Part shown: positions 23,481 to 34,439 of the stretch, piece by piece | Layout of the letters: each line of letters starts with the position of its first letter | How positions within the stretch are numbered: position 1 is the first letter of the stretch | Assembly (NCBI GenBank): GCA_023853785.1 | Contig: JAJIRX010000931.1 | Span: forward strand, 1 to 64,000 | Reading direction: 5' to 3' | DNA length: 64,000 nucleotides | From: Psilocybe azurescens | Taxonomy: Eukaryota > Basidiomycota > Agaricomycetes > Agaricales > Agrocybaceae | Notes under the pieces: model-generated | Databases searched by the model: none | What the model saw: the letters and a program-made list of their open reading frames with translations, nothing else | Told to the model about the DNA's origin: nothing | Position numbers and translations under genes: made by a program

Positions 23481-24552
23481 ATTGACTCTGCTGCTCGAGT
23501 CTCGCACACCTATTCATCGAAACCATGTTCATGAACCCCTGCCTATTAGCATTCCCAATGGCTTTATGCAGGTAGTCGGACCTGATGGTCTGAAGATCTA
23601 TGTTCCCAAATTTATCATCTCCACTGCTAACAAAGAATTTAACATGGCCCAACATCTAGCTAAGATACAACAAGAGACACAGCATATTGGTGTAAGTTGT
23701 CTTCATTCTTTTCACACACTGTCTATCAGTGTGACCCAGCCCTTTTGCTTACGGTATCGGGGCCGATGTCAGTTCCACCTCAGCTTGTTGGCGATGTATG
23801 TCATGACTGATGTTGCTACACTTGGTCATCGGTCTCATAAATTGGGGCTGATTCTGTCCGACTTCTGCTATATCTGTTTACATAGAGCTTTGGCTGCATA
23901 TATCTCCAGCTATTATTTGATTGAGTTTTGGAGAATTCTTGTGGTGATTGAATTTCCATTCTCCCAAGTACCAGGTGTCGGTTCCATGTTGTGGGGCCGA
24001 GTTTTTTGGTATCGGTTTGTTGGCTATGTCTGTCGGGGCTGTGTCTGTCGGGGCTGAGTAAACTGCCATGTCAGTCATGCTTGCTATGCCCCTGCCTCCG
24101 TAACAGACACATTTTCTTACTTTTTATATCATTCACCTTTGTTTTTGCACTTCAACATGCTTTTCTGACTTAACTATCAGTCGGGAAACAGCACTGGACG
24201 TGATTTTGTCATTCTCAGTGATAGTGTTCTCATCCCAGCCGATCTGGTGAGCATATTCTTATTACAAGTTAAATGATATTCAATTTGCGGCCAATAGCAT
24301 TTAACCGAACATGAACTGCTCCAAATTCACTCCGAGGTTGATTATCTTCATGAAACTCTTGGTATATCATACAAGAATCCCAGCCATCGGCTTTTACATG
24401 TCTGAATGGGAGAAGCTGAAGGCAAGCAACAGGGCTAACAAATCCTTCAAGAATTTTAATGATCAAACCCTCAATACCATTCTGAAGTTCGATAAAGAGT
24501 TAATAGCACTATCAGCTAACAGTTCAGCCAACCAGCCAGACATTTTTCAATA
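23481..24552 (+). pseudogene. Plus-strand exon series of unknown function inside E5
   Basis: Exon 23,482-23,690 reads RTPIHRNHVHEPLPISIPNG and then GLKIYVPKFIISTANKEFNM, ending at a GTGTAAGT donor. An exon of about 24,178-24,247 follows (SGNSTGRDFVILSDSVLIPADL, then a GTGAGC donor). The last is about 24,311-24,552 (MSEWEKLKASNRANKSFKNF). A frameshift near 24,390 separates a better reading (ISYKN) from the MSEWEKL frame. Codon-like texture and splice-like borders suggest a once-real gene divergent from the Cys-cluster gene, with an AT-rich gap of about 330 bp between them. No family recognised. Confidence 0.35.
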
Positions 24553-25019
24553 ATCTGTAGTATATTTATTTCAGAACCCAAAAGCAGCCATTTCAAAATG
24601 TATTATTTATTGTACAACTGACCTGAATACTGGCAGAGAAATATTGGGACCGATACACCGTTTCTGCAGAGATTAACCGATCTTCACATATTGTCGCCGA
24701 ATTATGCATTATATTTTCTGAAGTAGTGCAATTCTAATGGTCAGCTTTTGGCCAATAGTGTCGTTGCCGACCCTACAATTGGAACAGCCACAGCCCAAGT
24801 GGTGCTAATCATCAGCTCATGGACAGCATTTGTAAGTAATTCCCACCACACAAAATTTCTGTAGCTTCCATAGAATTCATTGGCCCCGTGTCACACAGAT
24901 ACATTGTGTGTGTTCTATGGCCCATGACACTCACTACAATGTAGCTGCCATGTGTATCTGTGTTGTCAGTTGTCATGGGCCATACCTGTTGTTTACAGCG
25001 TCTGTTCACATCATCTGTA

Positions 25020-25797
25020 TGGTTGCAGCATGTGGTCATCCTTGCCATCACCTTCATTGTTCTCATGGTCCTTGTTGCAGTCAGCCTCTCTGCCCTTGTT
25101 GCCCTTGCCATTTTTGCCCTCGTTGTGGCTGTCAACGTGGTCCTTGCAGTTGTCCTACTTGCCCTTGTGGTTGTCCTCCCTGTCCTCCTTGCCCTTGCTC
25201 TTGTGGTTCTTGTTGTAGTTGTCCTTGTGGTCCTTGTTACCCTTGCCCTCGTGGTTGTCCTCTCCCCCTTGTGGTTGTCCTCTCCCCTTGCAGTTGTCCT
25301 CCTTGTCCTTGTTTCAGTCAGCCCTGTCCTTGTTGCCCTTGATCTTGCTCTCACGGTTGTCCTCTTTCCTCTTGCTCTTGCAATTGTCCTCCTGTCCTGG
25401 TTGCCATTGCCCCCGCAGTCCTGGTTGCAGTCTTCATCACAGTTGTCCTGGTCCTGGTCATTGCTGTTGCTGTTGCCCTGTACATGTCCTCATCATAGTC
25501 ATTGCCATTGTGGTCCCTGTCATCCTCTGTCGGGTCAGGTTGGCTGACAGGGGCAGATGACTTACTGGTGGGGCCCACCGCACTCATTCCTTGCTGTGAA
25601 CAGCTGCCTATACAAAGATGGGGGAAGGGGCAAGGTGGGGGTGGTGGGGGAAGAGACAAAGAGTGGGAAGAAATGAATCTGTGCCACGTGTTCACAAACA
25701 TTTGAGTCATGTGACTTTCAAACATGCCACATTGGACCACACTGTAAAGCTCATCCTGCAGACTGAACAAAATACAGAATTCTGTTGACAAGGACAA
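25020..25797 (-). repeat. E5 minisatellite frame with its Pro-rich leader
   Basis: The minus frame 25,797-25,351 starts MSLSTEFCILFSLQDEL, a diverged form of the MDTILYFVQSAG leader. It passes through SLPPPPPPC and QPDPTEDDRDHN, then enters Thr/Arg-rich repeat sequence. The plus strand of 25,060-25,480 is a CCTTGT(T/G)GCCCTTG-type repeat. This is a fifth member of the leader-plus-minisatellite set, and its repeat differs in sequence from E1-E4. Confidence 0.6.
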
Positions 25798-26257
25798 TGT
25801 ACACTAAGAAAAATGTATCAGTCTATTGACTCTACACTCTCTACTGTGTTCTATGTGTGCTATCCCTTTAATTGATCAAAGTTCTATTTTTCTATTAATA
25901 TTTTCTGTTTTTATTAATACTAATATGGACAACCCTCTGCTTGCTGTCTGTTGGACTTCCATTGGAATTTCATTGGTCTTGTCCATTGGAATTCCAATGG
26001 GATGCTGATGGACTTCATTGGTCCTGTCCAGTTATTTCCAGTGGACTTTGACTGCTGGTTTGGCATTATTCCAGTGGACAGTCCACCTGGACAGTCCATT
26101 GGACTTGTAGTCCAGCCAGACATTCACCAGAATCTCACCAGAATCTCACCAGAAATTTTCAGCAGTCCTGGACCAGAAAATCCTCATTCTGAATATAGCA
26201 AGTCTGACAGAGTCCAACCCAAGTCTGACCAAAAAATGGGGGGCCGTGTAAAGACCT

Positions 26258-27180
26258 TGATTCTATTTGAAATCCTCAGTTGAATACAGTGGTTTTTCAT
26301 CCCACACTGCCTCACACTGTCTCAGAGTAAATTCACAATCAATGATTTTTGCTGTCAGGGCAACACTAAAATCAGTGTGACAAGTCCACCAACAAAGTCA
26401 AGCAAGAGAGTAAGAGCAGAGGATGAGGAGAGAGCAGAGGATAGACTTATGAGGAATCAATGATCTGAAGGTTCACACCAATGATAGTGGAAATCCTAAG
26501 AGATTGAAGCTGGGGATCTATCTACAAAACATGCAGTACTTATACTACTCTAGAGATGACTGACTAAGTAAGATTCCATGATGAGTAATAAGAAGAACTA
26601 TGATGAATAATGAAGAAAGCAATAATGAGTAATGATGAGTAATAAGGATCATGATGAGTAATGAAAAAGAGTAATGATGGAAACTTCTGGAATCATCAAG
26701 ATATCAAGAAAGATAAATGATATGATAAATGATAAATGATAAGATAAAAAATAAAAGATAATCATTGGATGAAAATAGAAGTAAATAAGAGAAACCCTGA
26801 CATTTGTCTATATTCTTTTATTGCCTCTAATTCTTTCATATTACCTTACATTATAATCTTAGGCTTTGTAGATGGAGTCTATGATCATTGCACACACCAC
26901 ACTTTCAATTCCTTCAATAGCTTGATGCTTCTGGCCTTCAGCAGATTTGTGAAGGTTCTGTGTCTGGCTTTTTGCTTGTGGGCCATAGATCTCATGACCA
27001 GTCTTAAGCTCTCAAAATCTATTAGTAAAATCACTCTCTAGATGCAAGTATTGAGACATCAATATAGTCTGTCACAGGACCATAGGCTATCTGGAGCCTA
27101 GCAGCTTTAATATGAACACAATTTTTGCCAGTCTCATCAAATGAAGAATAGATACAAGCAGAAGAACCATCCTTTCTCTG
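26258..27180 (-). pseudogene. 3' fragment of an unidentified gene next to E5 and E7
   Basis: On the minus strand 27,180-27,045 reads cleanly as QRKDGSSACIYSSFDETG and on to LQIAYGPVTDYIDVSI, ending at TGA. The next stretch to about 26,780 stays protein-like with scattered stops (KTGHEIYGPQAKSQTQN). The upstream part is cut off by E7 at 27,181. Positions 26,570-26,760 are an AT-rich near-repeat of ATGATGAGTAAT. I do not recognise the protein. Confidence 0.35.
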
Positions 27181-28280
27181 AGGTCTTTACACTCTCTCAC
27201 AGGTACTGATTGGAACTGGTCAGACTCAGTTGGACTCCAACCAGTTCTGACTGGAATTTTATTTGGCAGTGTCTCTGCCAAATTAGCAGGAAATGTCCAA
27301 AATTTCTGACCAGATTCTGATCAGAATCCAGTCAGAATCATTGGTACTGACCAGTTCCACTGTTATCAAGTCTGATCCAAATCTGATCAGAATCCACCCA
27401 GAATCCAAGTCGAATTCATTCAAATTTTAAACCCAATTAGATCTAATTCTGAGTGGAATCTGATTGGTACCAAGTGGAACAGTATTATGTCAGCATAGCA
27501 TTTACAGCTCAGCAGAAATAACACAAACAGTATACATAGATTTTATCAGTTTGTGACAAATTTGATATTGTTAGAATTGTAAATTTAGGAGAATATGTTT
27601 ATGTAATAATTATATAAAATTAAAAAATTTCTAGTAAAGAAATACCTATTTTTCATATAAATCTGTGTTTATATAATTTAAATTTCTTGAATAAAATTGA
27701 TCTTTGTATTCTATTAATTTCTATTATTGTAACACTATTAAAATATAGCTGACAGAATGCTATTTTGTGTATTGAACATGCTGATATAATATTTACATAA
27801 TGATATTGCTCTCAATTTTCTGATCATTTTGATATATAATATGTGGGTATAGCTTCAGAGGAAATGCCAGAATATATTATTGAGTGTTGTAAGAAGAGTA
27901 TATAATTTATTAAATGTTGAGAATAACACAAACAGTAATAGTGTAGTTAGTAAAGCATGTATAGAATTAATATATATAAAGCTGTTGGTTCAATTCCTGT
28001 TGAGTGGATGTTATAACTTTGCATTTATTACAAATATCATGTGATTTGAATGGATTATTTAAGAGCTTATATAAGAAAATATTATATAATGCTAACTAAG
28101 CATAAATATCATGTGATTTCAATACATTATTATAAGCTTATATAAGCCCTTATTATATAAGGCTGACTAAGCATGGTACACCAAATAAGTATATTCTGAG
28201 AGATTCCAACCAGATTCTAACTAAGTCCAAGTGGGTTCTGACTGGTTCTAACTGGTATCTGTGGGACACTATAAAGTACT
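27181..28280. mobile_element. E7: 1.1-kb AT-rich relative with its own subterminal motif
   Basis: It starts AGGTCTTTACACTCTC and ends GGGACACTATAAAGTACT, the same tip style as E1-E5. The subterminal motif here is TTCTGACTGG/GATTCTGACCAG, at 27,205-27,475 and 28,195-28,255. The interior is AT-rich and non-coding, with a SINE-like stretch at 27,940-28,170. The flanks CCTTTCTCTG and GAATGGATAC do not match, so the insertion may be followed by a rearrangement at one side. Confidence 0.65.
27940..28170 (+). repeat. tRNA-like head and AATATCATGTGATTT repeat body
   Basis: A tRNA-like segment (TAGTGTAGTTAGTAAAG, then GTTGGTTCAATTCCTGTT) precedes two copies of a unit with AATATCATGTGATTT and AGCTTATATAAG. 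The body at 28,018-28,165 matches 63,230-63,368 closely, so this is a dispersed repeat, probably a SINE. Confidence 0.5.
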
Positions 28281-28798
28281 GAATGGATACATTTGTCTGG
28301 GATGGTTTATGTGTTACATTCTCAATTAAAATTACATTGGTATTGGCTGTGTTGGGTTGGTTCAATAGGCAGATGGTGAGTGCTAATATAATCATATTTT
28401 GGTCAATAATTTATTGCTGCAATCTGTACCAGACAGGACCCAACAAACATGTTATCAGAAAACACAATAGTAGTCTGTGTCAAAAAATGATATATGTTTG
28501 CTGTACAAACAAATATTCAAATGGTCTATTTGCCACATTTCACAGATGCATATTGCTCTAGTCTCTGGATGTGCAGTGATTATGAATCAGATCCATGTAT
28601 ATTTTATATATAATCTCTGCATCCCATGACAGAATGTACCTCTCCATTGAGATGAGGCCTCTGTTGTCTGTGGCACTGCTGGTTGCTTTTACAGATGGAT
28701 ATCTGAGTTTCATGAAGAAATGTTTGTGTGAGAGGGACTCAGCTCAGTTATCAGCCCTTCTGAGTGGTATCCTCATTTTGCCACATTCCTTCTCACTA

Positions 28799-30410
28799 CA
28801 GTGACTCAAAAAACTGTCCAGATGTTTTAAAATTGAACTTAAATTGACTATAATGCTATGTAATCCTCATAAAATTGCATGATTTAAAATGCACTGGAAA
28901 GCCCTGGATCACAATGTTCAGGAGATATAATATATATTTGTATTTGTTTAGTTTATCTATTATTATTGGATACTTTATAAAAATAACACATCTAGACAGT
29001 TTCTTTGCAGCCCATTGGAATATGGATATCTATATATATAAACTAGTACTTTGTGTGACCCTACTTTGCCTTCAAAACATTTAAAACTCTTCTAAACATA
29101 CTATTGATTGATTTTACGTAGTCTTTCTTGGGTATTTTCTTCCACTCCTCCAGTATTCTGCCTTACAACTCCTGGGTACCCTTTGGAGCATTTTTGTATT
29201 CTACAAAGCACATTTTGAGAATATGTCACAAATTTTCAATTGGATTGAGGTCTAGTTATTATGCTGGTCAGTCCAAAAACTCTATTTTATGGTCTTTAAG
29301 CTATTTCTAAGCCTTTTGGATGTGGGATTGAGGTTATTATCTTGCTGAAAGATGAAATCATCCTGATTAAGATTGTAATGCTCCAGAGTTTGGAAAACAT
29401 AGTCATCCAAAATGCTTACATAGAGTTGTCCATCCATCTTGCCTTCTATCCTGCACATGTAGCCAACACCACTTATTATTGTACAGCTCCAACTCATCAT
29501 ATGTTCTTCTCCAAATTTGATGGTTTTCTACATGCTGAGTTTGGAGAGGAGAACCAGCCTTTTCCACACCCACTGCTTTCCATCGGACCCAATTCAATTG
29601 ATCTTGGTCTCATCTGTGAACATAACATGTTTCCAGTCTTTTTCTATTCAGTTTTCATACTTCTGAACAAATTTCAAGCAAGCCTTCCTATAGTTCTTAG
29701 TGAAGAATGGCTTTTGAGCTTGACTTGTGCTACAAGATCCTTTTGAGAGAATTTGAATGATTTGGATGGAGATAACTGTGTTGATGATAGTTGTGTTGAT
29801 GGTAATGAGAAGCAGGTAGCAGAGCTGTGTGGAAGTATCAGCCTTTCCAGTGGAGACAAGTCAAACTAGGTGGCAGTGGTCATGGGGAGTGAGCTTAGAA
29901 AAATGGTCTTCATGATTTTTTTCATCAATAACTCTATCAAAAACATATCACCCAAATAGTTGACTTCAAAACACCAATGTTGACATCAGTTTTGCAAATA
30001 GAATCACTATTTTCCAGTATAAAGATGATATTAGAGCATAATTTTTAAAAAGAGAATGCATGGCTGTGTAGCAGAGAATAATGGGCTATAAACTTGGGAA
30101 ATGTACAGTTTCAGTCTTTGTTATATACTTCCAACATGTTTTCATTCATTCAATATTTTTTTGCATGTTTATAATAAAAACCTTATTGTATTGATTCCAA
30201 TGGGCTGCAAAGAAACTGCCTGTATGTATTATTTTTATAAAGTATTTAATAATAATAGATGAACCAAATAAATACAAATACATGTTATTTCTCCTGAAAG
30301 CTGTGATCTAAGGATTTCTAGTACATTTTAAATCATATGATTTCATTAAGATTACATGTCATTATAGTCAGTTTAAGTTCAATTTAAAAAACATCCAGAC
30401 AGTGTTTTGG
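28799..30410. mobile_element. Tc1/mariner element with long inverted repeats
   Basis: About 230-bp terminal inverted repeats: 28,799-29,030 and 30,185-30,410 align when one is reversed, for example CTTTGCAGCCCATTGGAAT in both. TA dinucleotides flank it at 28,797-28,798 and 30,411-30,412, the mariner target. The interior encodes a decayed transposase on the minus strand. It interrupts exon 4 of NACHT fragment N. Confidence 0.88.
29060..29870 (-). pseudogene. Tc1-family DDE transposase, frameshifted
   Basis: Minus-strand pieces in order: VAQVKLKSHSSLRTIGRLA (about 29,740), an ELGPMES/WVRWKAVGVEKAGS stretch (about 29,590), GYMCRIEGKMDGQLYVSILD (about 29,450), DDFIFQQDNN (about 29,360) and, in another frame, LNPIENL-like sequence near 29,230. 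These match the order of the Tc1 catalytic core: the first Asp region, the FQQDN second Asp motif and the downstream NPIE region. At least two frameshifts and several stops make it inactive. Confidence 0.8.
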
Positions 30411-30412
30411 TA

Positions 30413-30695
30413 TGATAAAATGAGAAAAATGAAAACTGCAGGTAACCTTTTAACATACCCTTCAAGAAAGCTATAGTGAGGGAACAGAAACCAAACGGCA
30501 GTCTCCATTGACACCGTGGATGTATTTTGGGATATAGAAATGCAGTGCACGTAGTGCATTCAAGTTGTGCTGTGTCAGAATAGCATAAAGCAGACATTTG
30601 ATAAATGGTAGAAAACATTTCCTAGTGATTCTTGTCCAGCCAGAGAAATTTTAGTGACTGGTGATCATTGCAGCATATTGATTTTTTACAAGCAT
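30413..30695 (-). pseudogene. Inverted NACHT segment beside the Tc1 element
   Basis: Read on the minus strand this is NACHT exon 4 from CTTGTAAAAAATCAATATG through the equivalent of KCLPYAIPTQHNLNAL to the last intron. It is reversed relative to the fragments on each side. Its right border reads TACAGTGACT (about 30,695-30,704), identical to the left tip of the Tc1 element at 28,797-28,806. Confidence 0.75.
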
Positions 30696-30830
30696 ACAGT
30701 GACTAGAAATATGTCCACTCTTCCCTCTTATCCCCCTGAGTTTGACTCATTAAAGACTGGCTGTCTGGGCTCAGGACTCAGGAATCTAGGAGGATATTGC
30801 AGCCCGATATCGCATCTGACAGGCACTTAT

Positions 30831-31649
30831 CACTGCTGGCGCTGACCAGTGTAAGTAAAACTTACAGAGAATTAAATACAGAACTTATGTAAGAATTGCT
30901 GTAAGTATGACATACAGCACTTCTGTTTGAAAATAATACAGATAACAAACAGATATTCTGTTCAGTGGCTGTAAGTTAAACAAACAGTATTTCTGTTTCT
31001 AAGCTGTAAGTCAATAATACACCTGAATAAAGAGAATTTCTATTATTTGTCTGTTTGTTAAATATACAGAATAGCTGTATGTAATTGCTGTATGTAAAAC
31101 ATACAGATATTGTGTATGTAATCACTATATGTTATACAAACATGATTTCTGTAAAGAAAACTTACAGTCAAAGTACAGAATTTCTGTTTGTTTTACTTAT
31201 GGAATTTATGTATATAATTTCTGTATGTAAAACTTACACCGAAATATACCTGAGCGAGTCGAATACTGTATATTTTGGTGTAAGTTTTACATACAGCAAT
31301 TATATACATAAATTCCGTAAGTAAAACAAACAGAAATTCTACTTTGACTGTAAGTTTTCTTTACAGAACTCATGTTTGTACAACATATAGCAATTACATA
31401 CACAATATCTGTATGTTTTACATACAGCAATTACGTACAGCTATTCTGTATATTTAACAAACAGACAAATAATAGAAATTCTCTTTATTCAGGTGTATTA
31501 TTGACTTACAGCCACTGAACAGAATATCTGTTTGTTATCTGTATTATTTTCAAACAGAAGTGCTGTATGTCATACTTACAGCAATTCTTACATAAGTTCT
31601 GTATTTAATTCTCTGTAAGTTTTACTTACACTGGTCGGCACCAGCAGTG
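30831..31649. mobile_element. 819-bp near-palindromic CACTG element, TAT target duplication
   Basis: Starts CACTGCTGGCGCTGACCAGTG and ends with the inverted counterpart CACTGGTCGGCACCAGCAGTG. The two arms are inverted repeats almost to the centre near 31,240, apart from a roughly 35-bp extra piece in the left arm. TAT flanks both sides (30,828-30,830 and 31,650-31,652). CACTG ends with a 3-bp duplication fit a non-autonomous CACTA/EnSpm-type foldback. No coding capacity; the sequence is dominated by TGTAAG, CTTACA and ACAGA phrases. Confidence 0.85.
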
Positions 31650-31699
31650 TATTTGATTGGTATGGTGTTTATATAACAGATGAAGGCCAGGCATAATTA

Positions 31700-32270
31700 A
31701 AAATGATTGACTCCGACCAAGTCAAGGCACTCTAATGAAAGAAGGGGGTGGAAGCATTTGATGGATCCTGTCAAGAGTATGAGTGTTAATTGTAGTACAA
31801 GTTGGGGTGTGCGCGAGGTCGTGCTTGCATACTTGGAACGCGCCGGTACAGCTTGTAGAAAACAGTAGATGTGACTTCAAATGTGAATAAAGAACGCCAC
31901 TCCTCCAGCAGTTAAACATATGGTCGCCTGAGTGGCCTCGAGAGTCGACACTCCAAGCACCTTGAATATCGAAAGCAGGTGCGGCGATGAGAGGCGGGGC
32001 ATCGAGCTCTGCGTAGCGTAACGCATACTGTATGCTTATCAGCACGGCGGTTATATATATACAGAAAAGGAGCAATACAAAGAAGCGAAGAGGTCATCGT
32101 ATTGGACCGATGTAAAGACCGAAATACTATGTGGTGAGTGGGAGGCTTCTGCGAACAAGAGGAAGCCTGTTAATAGGAAGTGAGATTGAAATCGATATTG
32201 TAAGCGGAGACTCTGGAGCGGAAGAGATGGGGACAGCTCAGACCTGGATTGAAAATAGAAGTCGTACAAT
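31700..32270 (-). pseudogene. Tail gene, unit B copy (unidentified, hydrophobic C-terminus)
   Basis: Minus-strand gene end present in all units. An upstream exon is seen as SVFTSVQYDDLFASLYCS. A likely intron of about 54 nt begins GTATATATATA and ends ACGCTACGCAG. The last exon, by comparison with unit C, encodes SIFEVLGVSTLEASQAIIF and then LTAGGVAFFIHI before a stop, a probable C-terminal membrane segment. In this copy the frame is disturbed by indels near 31,940. The family is not recognised. Positions 32,271-32,787 are conserved between units but hold no gene I can support. Confidence 0.45.
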
Positions 32271-32787
32271 CACCCTTCGTCGAAGGACCCATGGTCTCCT
32301 GTTCTATGGTGTTATCTAAAAGTCAACATCGTTTTGCGTCACTAAAATAACAGAATCGATGCCAAATCCAGGTCGTGCGCTGGGTAGTGGCGGGTGGGCC
32401 CTGAGAGAAATGTAGATGTATACGAAGATCCGAATGTGGGTGTATATGCGAGTGGTGCAGTAGTGTTACGGCTAACGATAACCTGAGGGATGGGGTTGCA
32501 CGCGAGTGGGAGAGAAAGTGGGGTATATTGATGCGGTGCCTGAATCGGATTACATCAAGGTAGTCATACAGAGGCCTACGAGCGGTGACAATGAGCAGCT
32601 TGTGCGTTTAAGTATAGCCAAAGGATGCAACGGGCTTGAAAAATGAGAGCGTTCATATATGATGAAGCTCACATTCAAATGTGATCCCAGAACGATATTA
32701 TCATACGACCTGGAAAATGAACGACCAGATCAGCACTCGAGCCTCGAACACCATAGAGCATATCCAGACTCAGAAAGGCCTACTATT

Positions 32788-34000
32788 CTACATCCTCTCC
32801 AACGGCCGCAAACTCAATAACCTCATTGCACCGCCCAACATCACCCTTGCACACTCATACAAAAACATCTTCGCTCGCACCCTCTCCTCCTCCTCTTCCC
32901 TCTTCACAGTAACCGCATCCTATGCACTGCTGATTGTATGCGCCACTCTAAACACGAACGTCACAATACCACTCGGCTTCTGGGTCTTCATTGCAGTCTT
33001 CACGACATCCGGGTATGTGGCCAGGAGGAATGCAATAACGTGTTCGCGCGTGTAGGAAGAGAGGAGGGGGAAAAGAGATGAGGGAGGCAGGGATAGAGGG
33101 ATGAGAAAGAGGTTTTTCGGGAAATGGATGAGAGTCGGAGTGCGTATTGGAGGTAGGGTCCGGTATCGCTGTTGAAAGATTTCACGCGGACCCATTTGAA
33201 TATGTATTTGCTAATTCTAGATTGAATAAATTTATGAACGTTAGCATGACGAAAAGAAATGGAAAAGGGCCAATATACCTCCATATCGTGGCTCTTCACC
33301 TGCGTAATCCCAGTCTCGGCGCCGTCTGCTCTAGATCCACCACCGCTTTATACTTCTCATTCTTCAATGTCTGCACATGCATCACATTCCCTGCATCCTT
33401 AATAATCTCAATCTTATACGGGAACACCGCGGTGCCCTTCATTGTATTCATTTCCTGCACAAGCTCGTGTGCATAGGCGAGGGTGCCAAGGGAAATTCAT
33501 TGGTTCGAGCACTTTAAAGAATTTCGTGAGATGGAGGTCATATTGGGAAGATACGACGTATATCACTGTCGAATTTGTGTTTTTCATAGCGCTCGATCGT
33601 GCTAACGATTGTCGCGCATCAGATAGATGGATGTTCCATCTCGGATCCGACCGACTCTTCCAGTTGCGGCTGTGCGATGTGGGTGTGAGTTGGGTGGCTA
33701 CACTTGTATGAATACGTCGGAGAGTACGGAAGACGTACGTTTGCGACGACTATAGCCGCTGTCTCCAGCCTCTTCGAACTTCCCGGGTGTTGGAACCGGG
33801 GAGCGCAACCGTAAAGTTTTCTCCCTTCTTCACATAGTTGACAACTGCTCTAGCCTAGGCGCCAGCGCATTCGAGAAGATCTGGCCGGTAGATATCCGGA
33901 ATGAATCCAAGCCAGATTTAGAGGGATCCGTGCCCGAGACGGCGGGCAGTGGGGGTATACATGAGGCTATGCTTTTGAGTTTGGTGTGCAGCGAGGGCAC
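32788..34000 (-). pseudogene. Arginyl-tRNA synthetase relic ArgRS-2, unit B (internally deleted)
   Basis: Cytosolic-type class I ArgRS, which charges tRNA-Arg. On the minus strand the N-terminal domain near 33,990-33,840 reads LPAVSGTDPSKSGLDSFRIS. The text then jumps to the core at about 33,640-33,300 (YVVSSQYDLHLTKFF in B; DATSIYMTRD in unit C). Later come VKSFNSDTGPYLQYALRLSS (about 33,170) and FLLATYPDVVKTAMKTQ (about 33,010), ending in LRPLERM and a stop at 32,788-32,790. The HIGH-motif half of the catalytic domain is missing, as in units C and D. That implies the deletion preceded amplification of the unit. Confidence 0.88.
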
Positions 34001-34439
34001 GGGAACGCGGGCTGTATGCCTTTGTAGGGTTCTGAAAGAGAAAACCTCTGTAGTTTGAGGCACGACAGAGGGAACTCTTGGATGAATGAGAAAGGAGAGT
34101 GAGGTGACGGGACGGGGCGGGGGCAAAGCACAGAAGTAGGGTGCTGACGACGACGATATCTGCCTGGGTGAGTGAGAGCAAAGGAGAAGGAGCAATGCTT
34201 CACCATTTCGTTGTGAGGAGAAAGGAAAGGAGAGAAAAGGAAAGCGAGTCGAGTGATCGGGATCAAAGAACCACAAACGGTAAGCGATCGAATGACGAAG
34301 AAAGAAAGGTTATTTAGCATCCCCCCAAAAAAAAAAAGAAAAGGAAAGAAAGGAGAAAATAACAGGCGCATACATCCTTCCCTAATAAAAGAAAAAAGAA
34401 CAAAAGCACTCACTCCTCAAACACAGCATGCCAATCGCT

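Larger units (their letters stand above)
11783..26257. mobile_element. E5: large composite element of about 14.5 kb with decayed gene cargo
   Basis: The left tip TGTACTTTACAGTGCTCCCAT at 11,783 pairs with the right tip ending GGCCGTGTAAAGACCT at 26,257, which reads AGGTCTTTACACGGCC in reverse. Flanks are GGATTCTATG (11,773-11,782) and TGATTCTATT (26,258-26,267), identical at 8 of 10 positions. Subterminal arrays of TTGGACTTCC/CCAATGGACT type lie at 11,810-12,110 and 25,940-26,230. Cargo: an acidic-repeat gene (minus), a Cys-cluster gene (minus), a plus-strand gene and a minisatellite frame. E4 and E2 are nested inside. E4 shares both ends with E5, so E5 could be the autonomous parent. Limits: the tips are 14 kb apart, the duplication is imperfect and I recognise no transposase. 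Confidence 0.55.
28281..31720 (+). pseudogene. NACHT gene 3' fragment N, broken by two transposons
   Basis: Starts at ATGGATACATTTGTCTGGG (exon 3 of the NACHT gene) with LGWFNRQMVSANIIIF as in copy D, and continues through exon 4 to about 28,797, where a Tc1/mariner element is inserted. The rest of exon 4 and the last intron follow inverted at 30,413-30,695. Exon 5 resumes on the plus strand at about 30,712 (CTCTTCCCTCTTATCCCC) and is cut again by the CACTG element at 30,831, resuming at 31,650. The 5' two-thirds of the gene is absent; E7 abuts it at 28,280. This copy is not functional. Confidence 0.85.

Noticed and set aside
27171..28290. Target duplication for E7
   Set aside because: The ten bases on each side do not match in any near register.
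32681..33055. Plus-strand frame with a hydrophobic C-terminal half
   Set aside because: It is the reverse of the ArgRS-2 C-terminus, whose minus-strand reading (FLLATYPDVVKTAMKTQ, LRPLERM) matches a known family.
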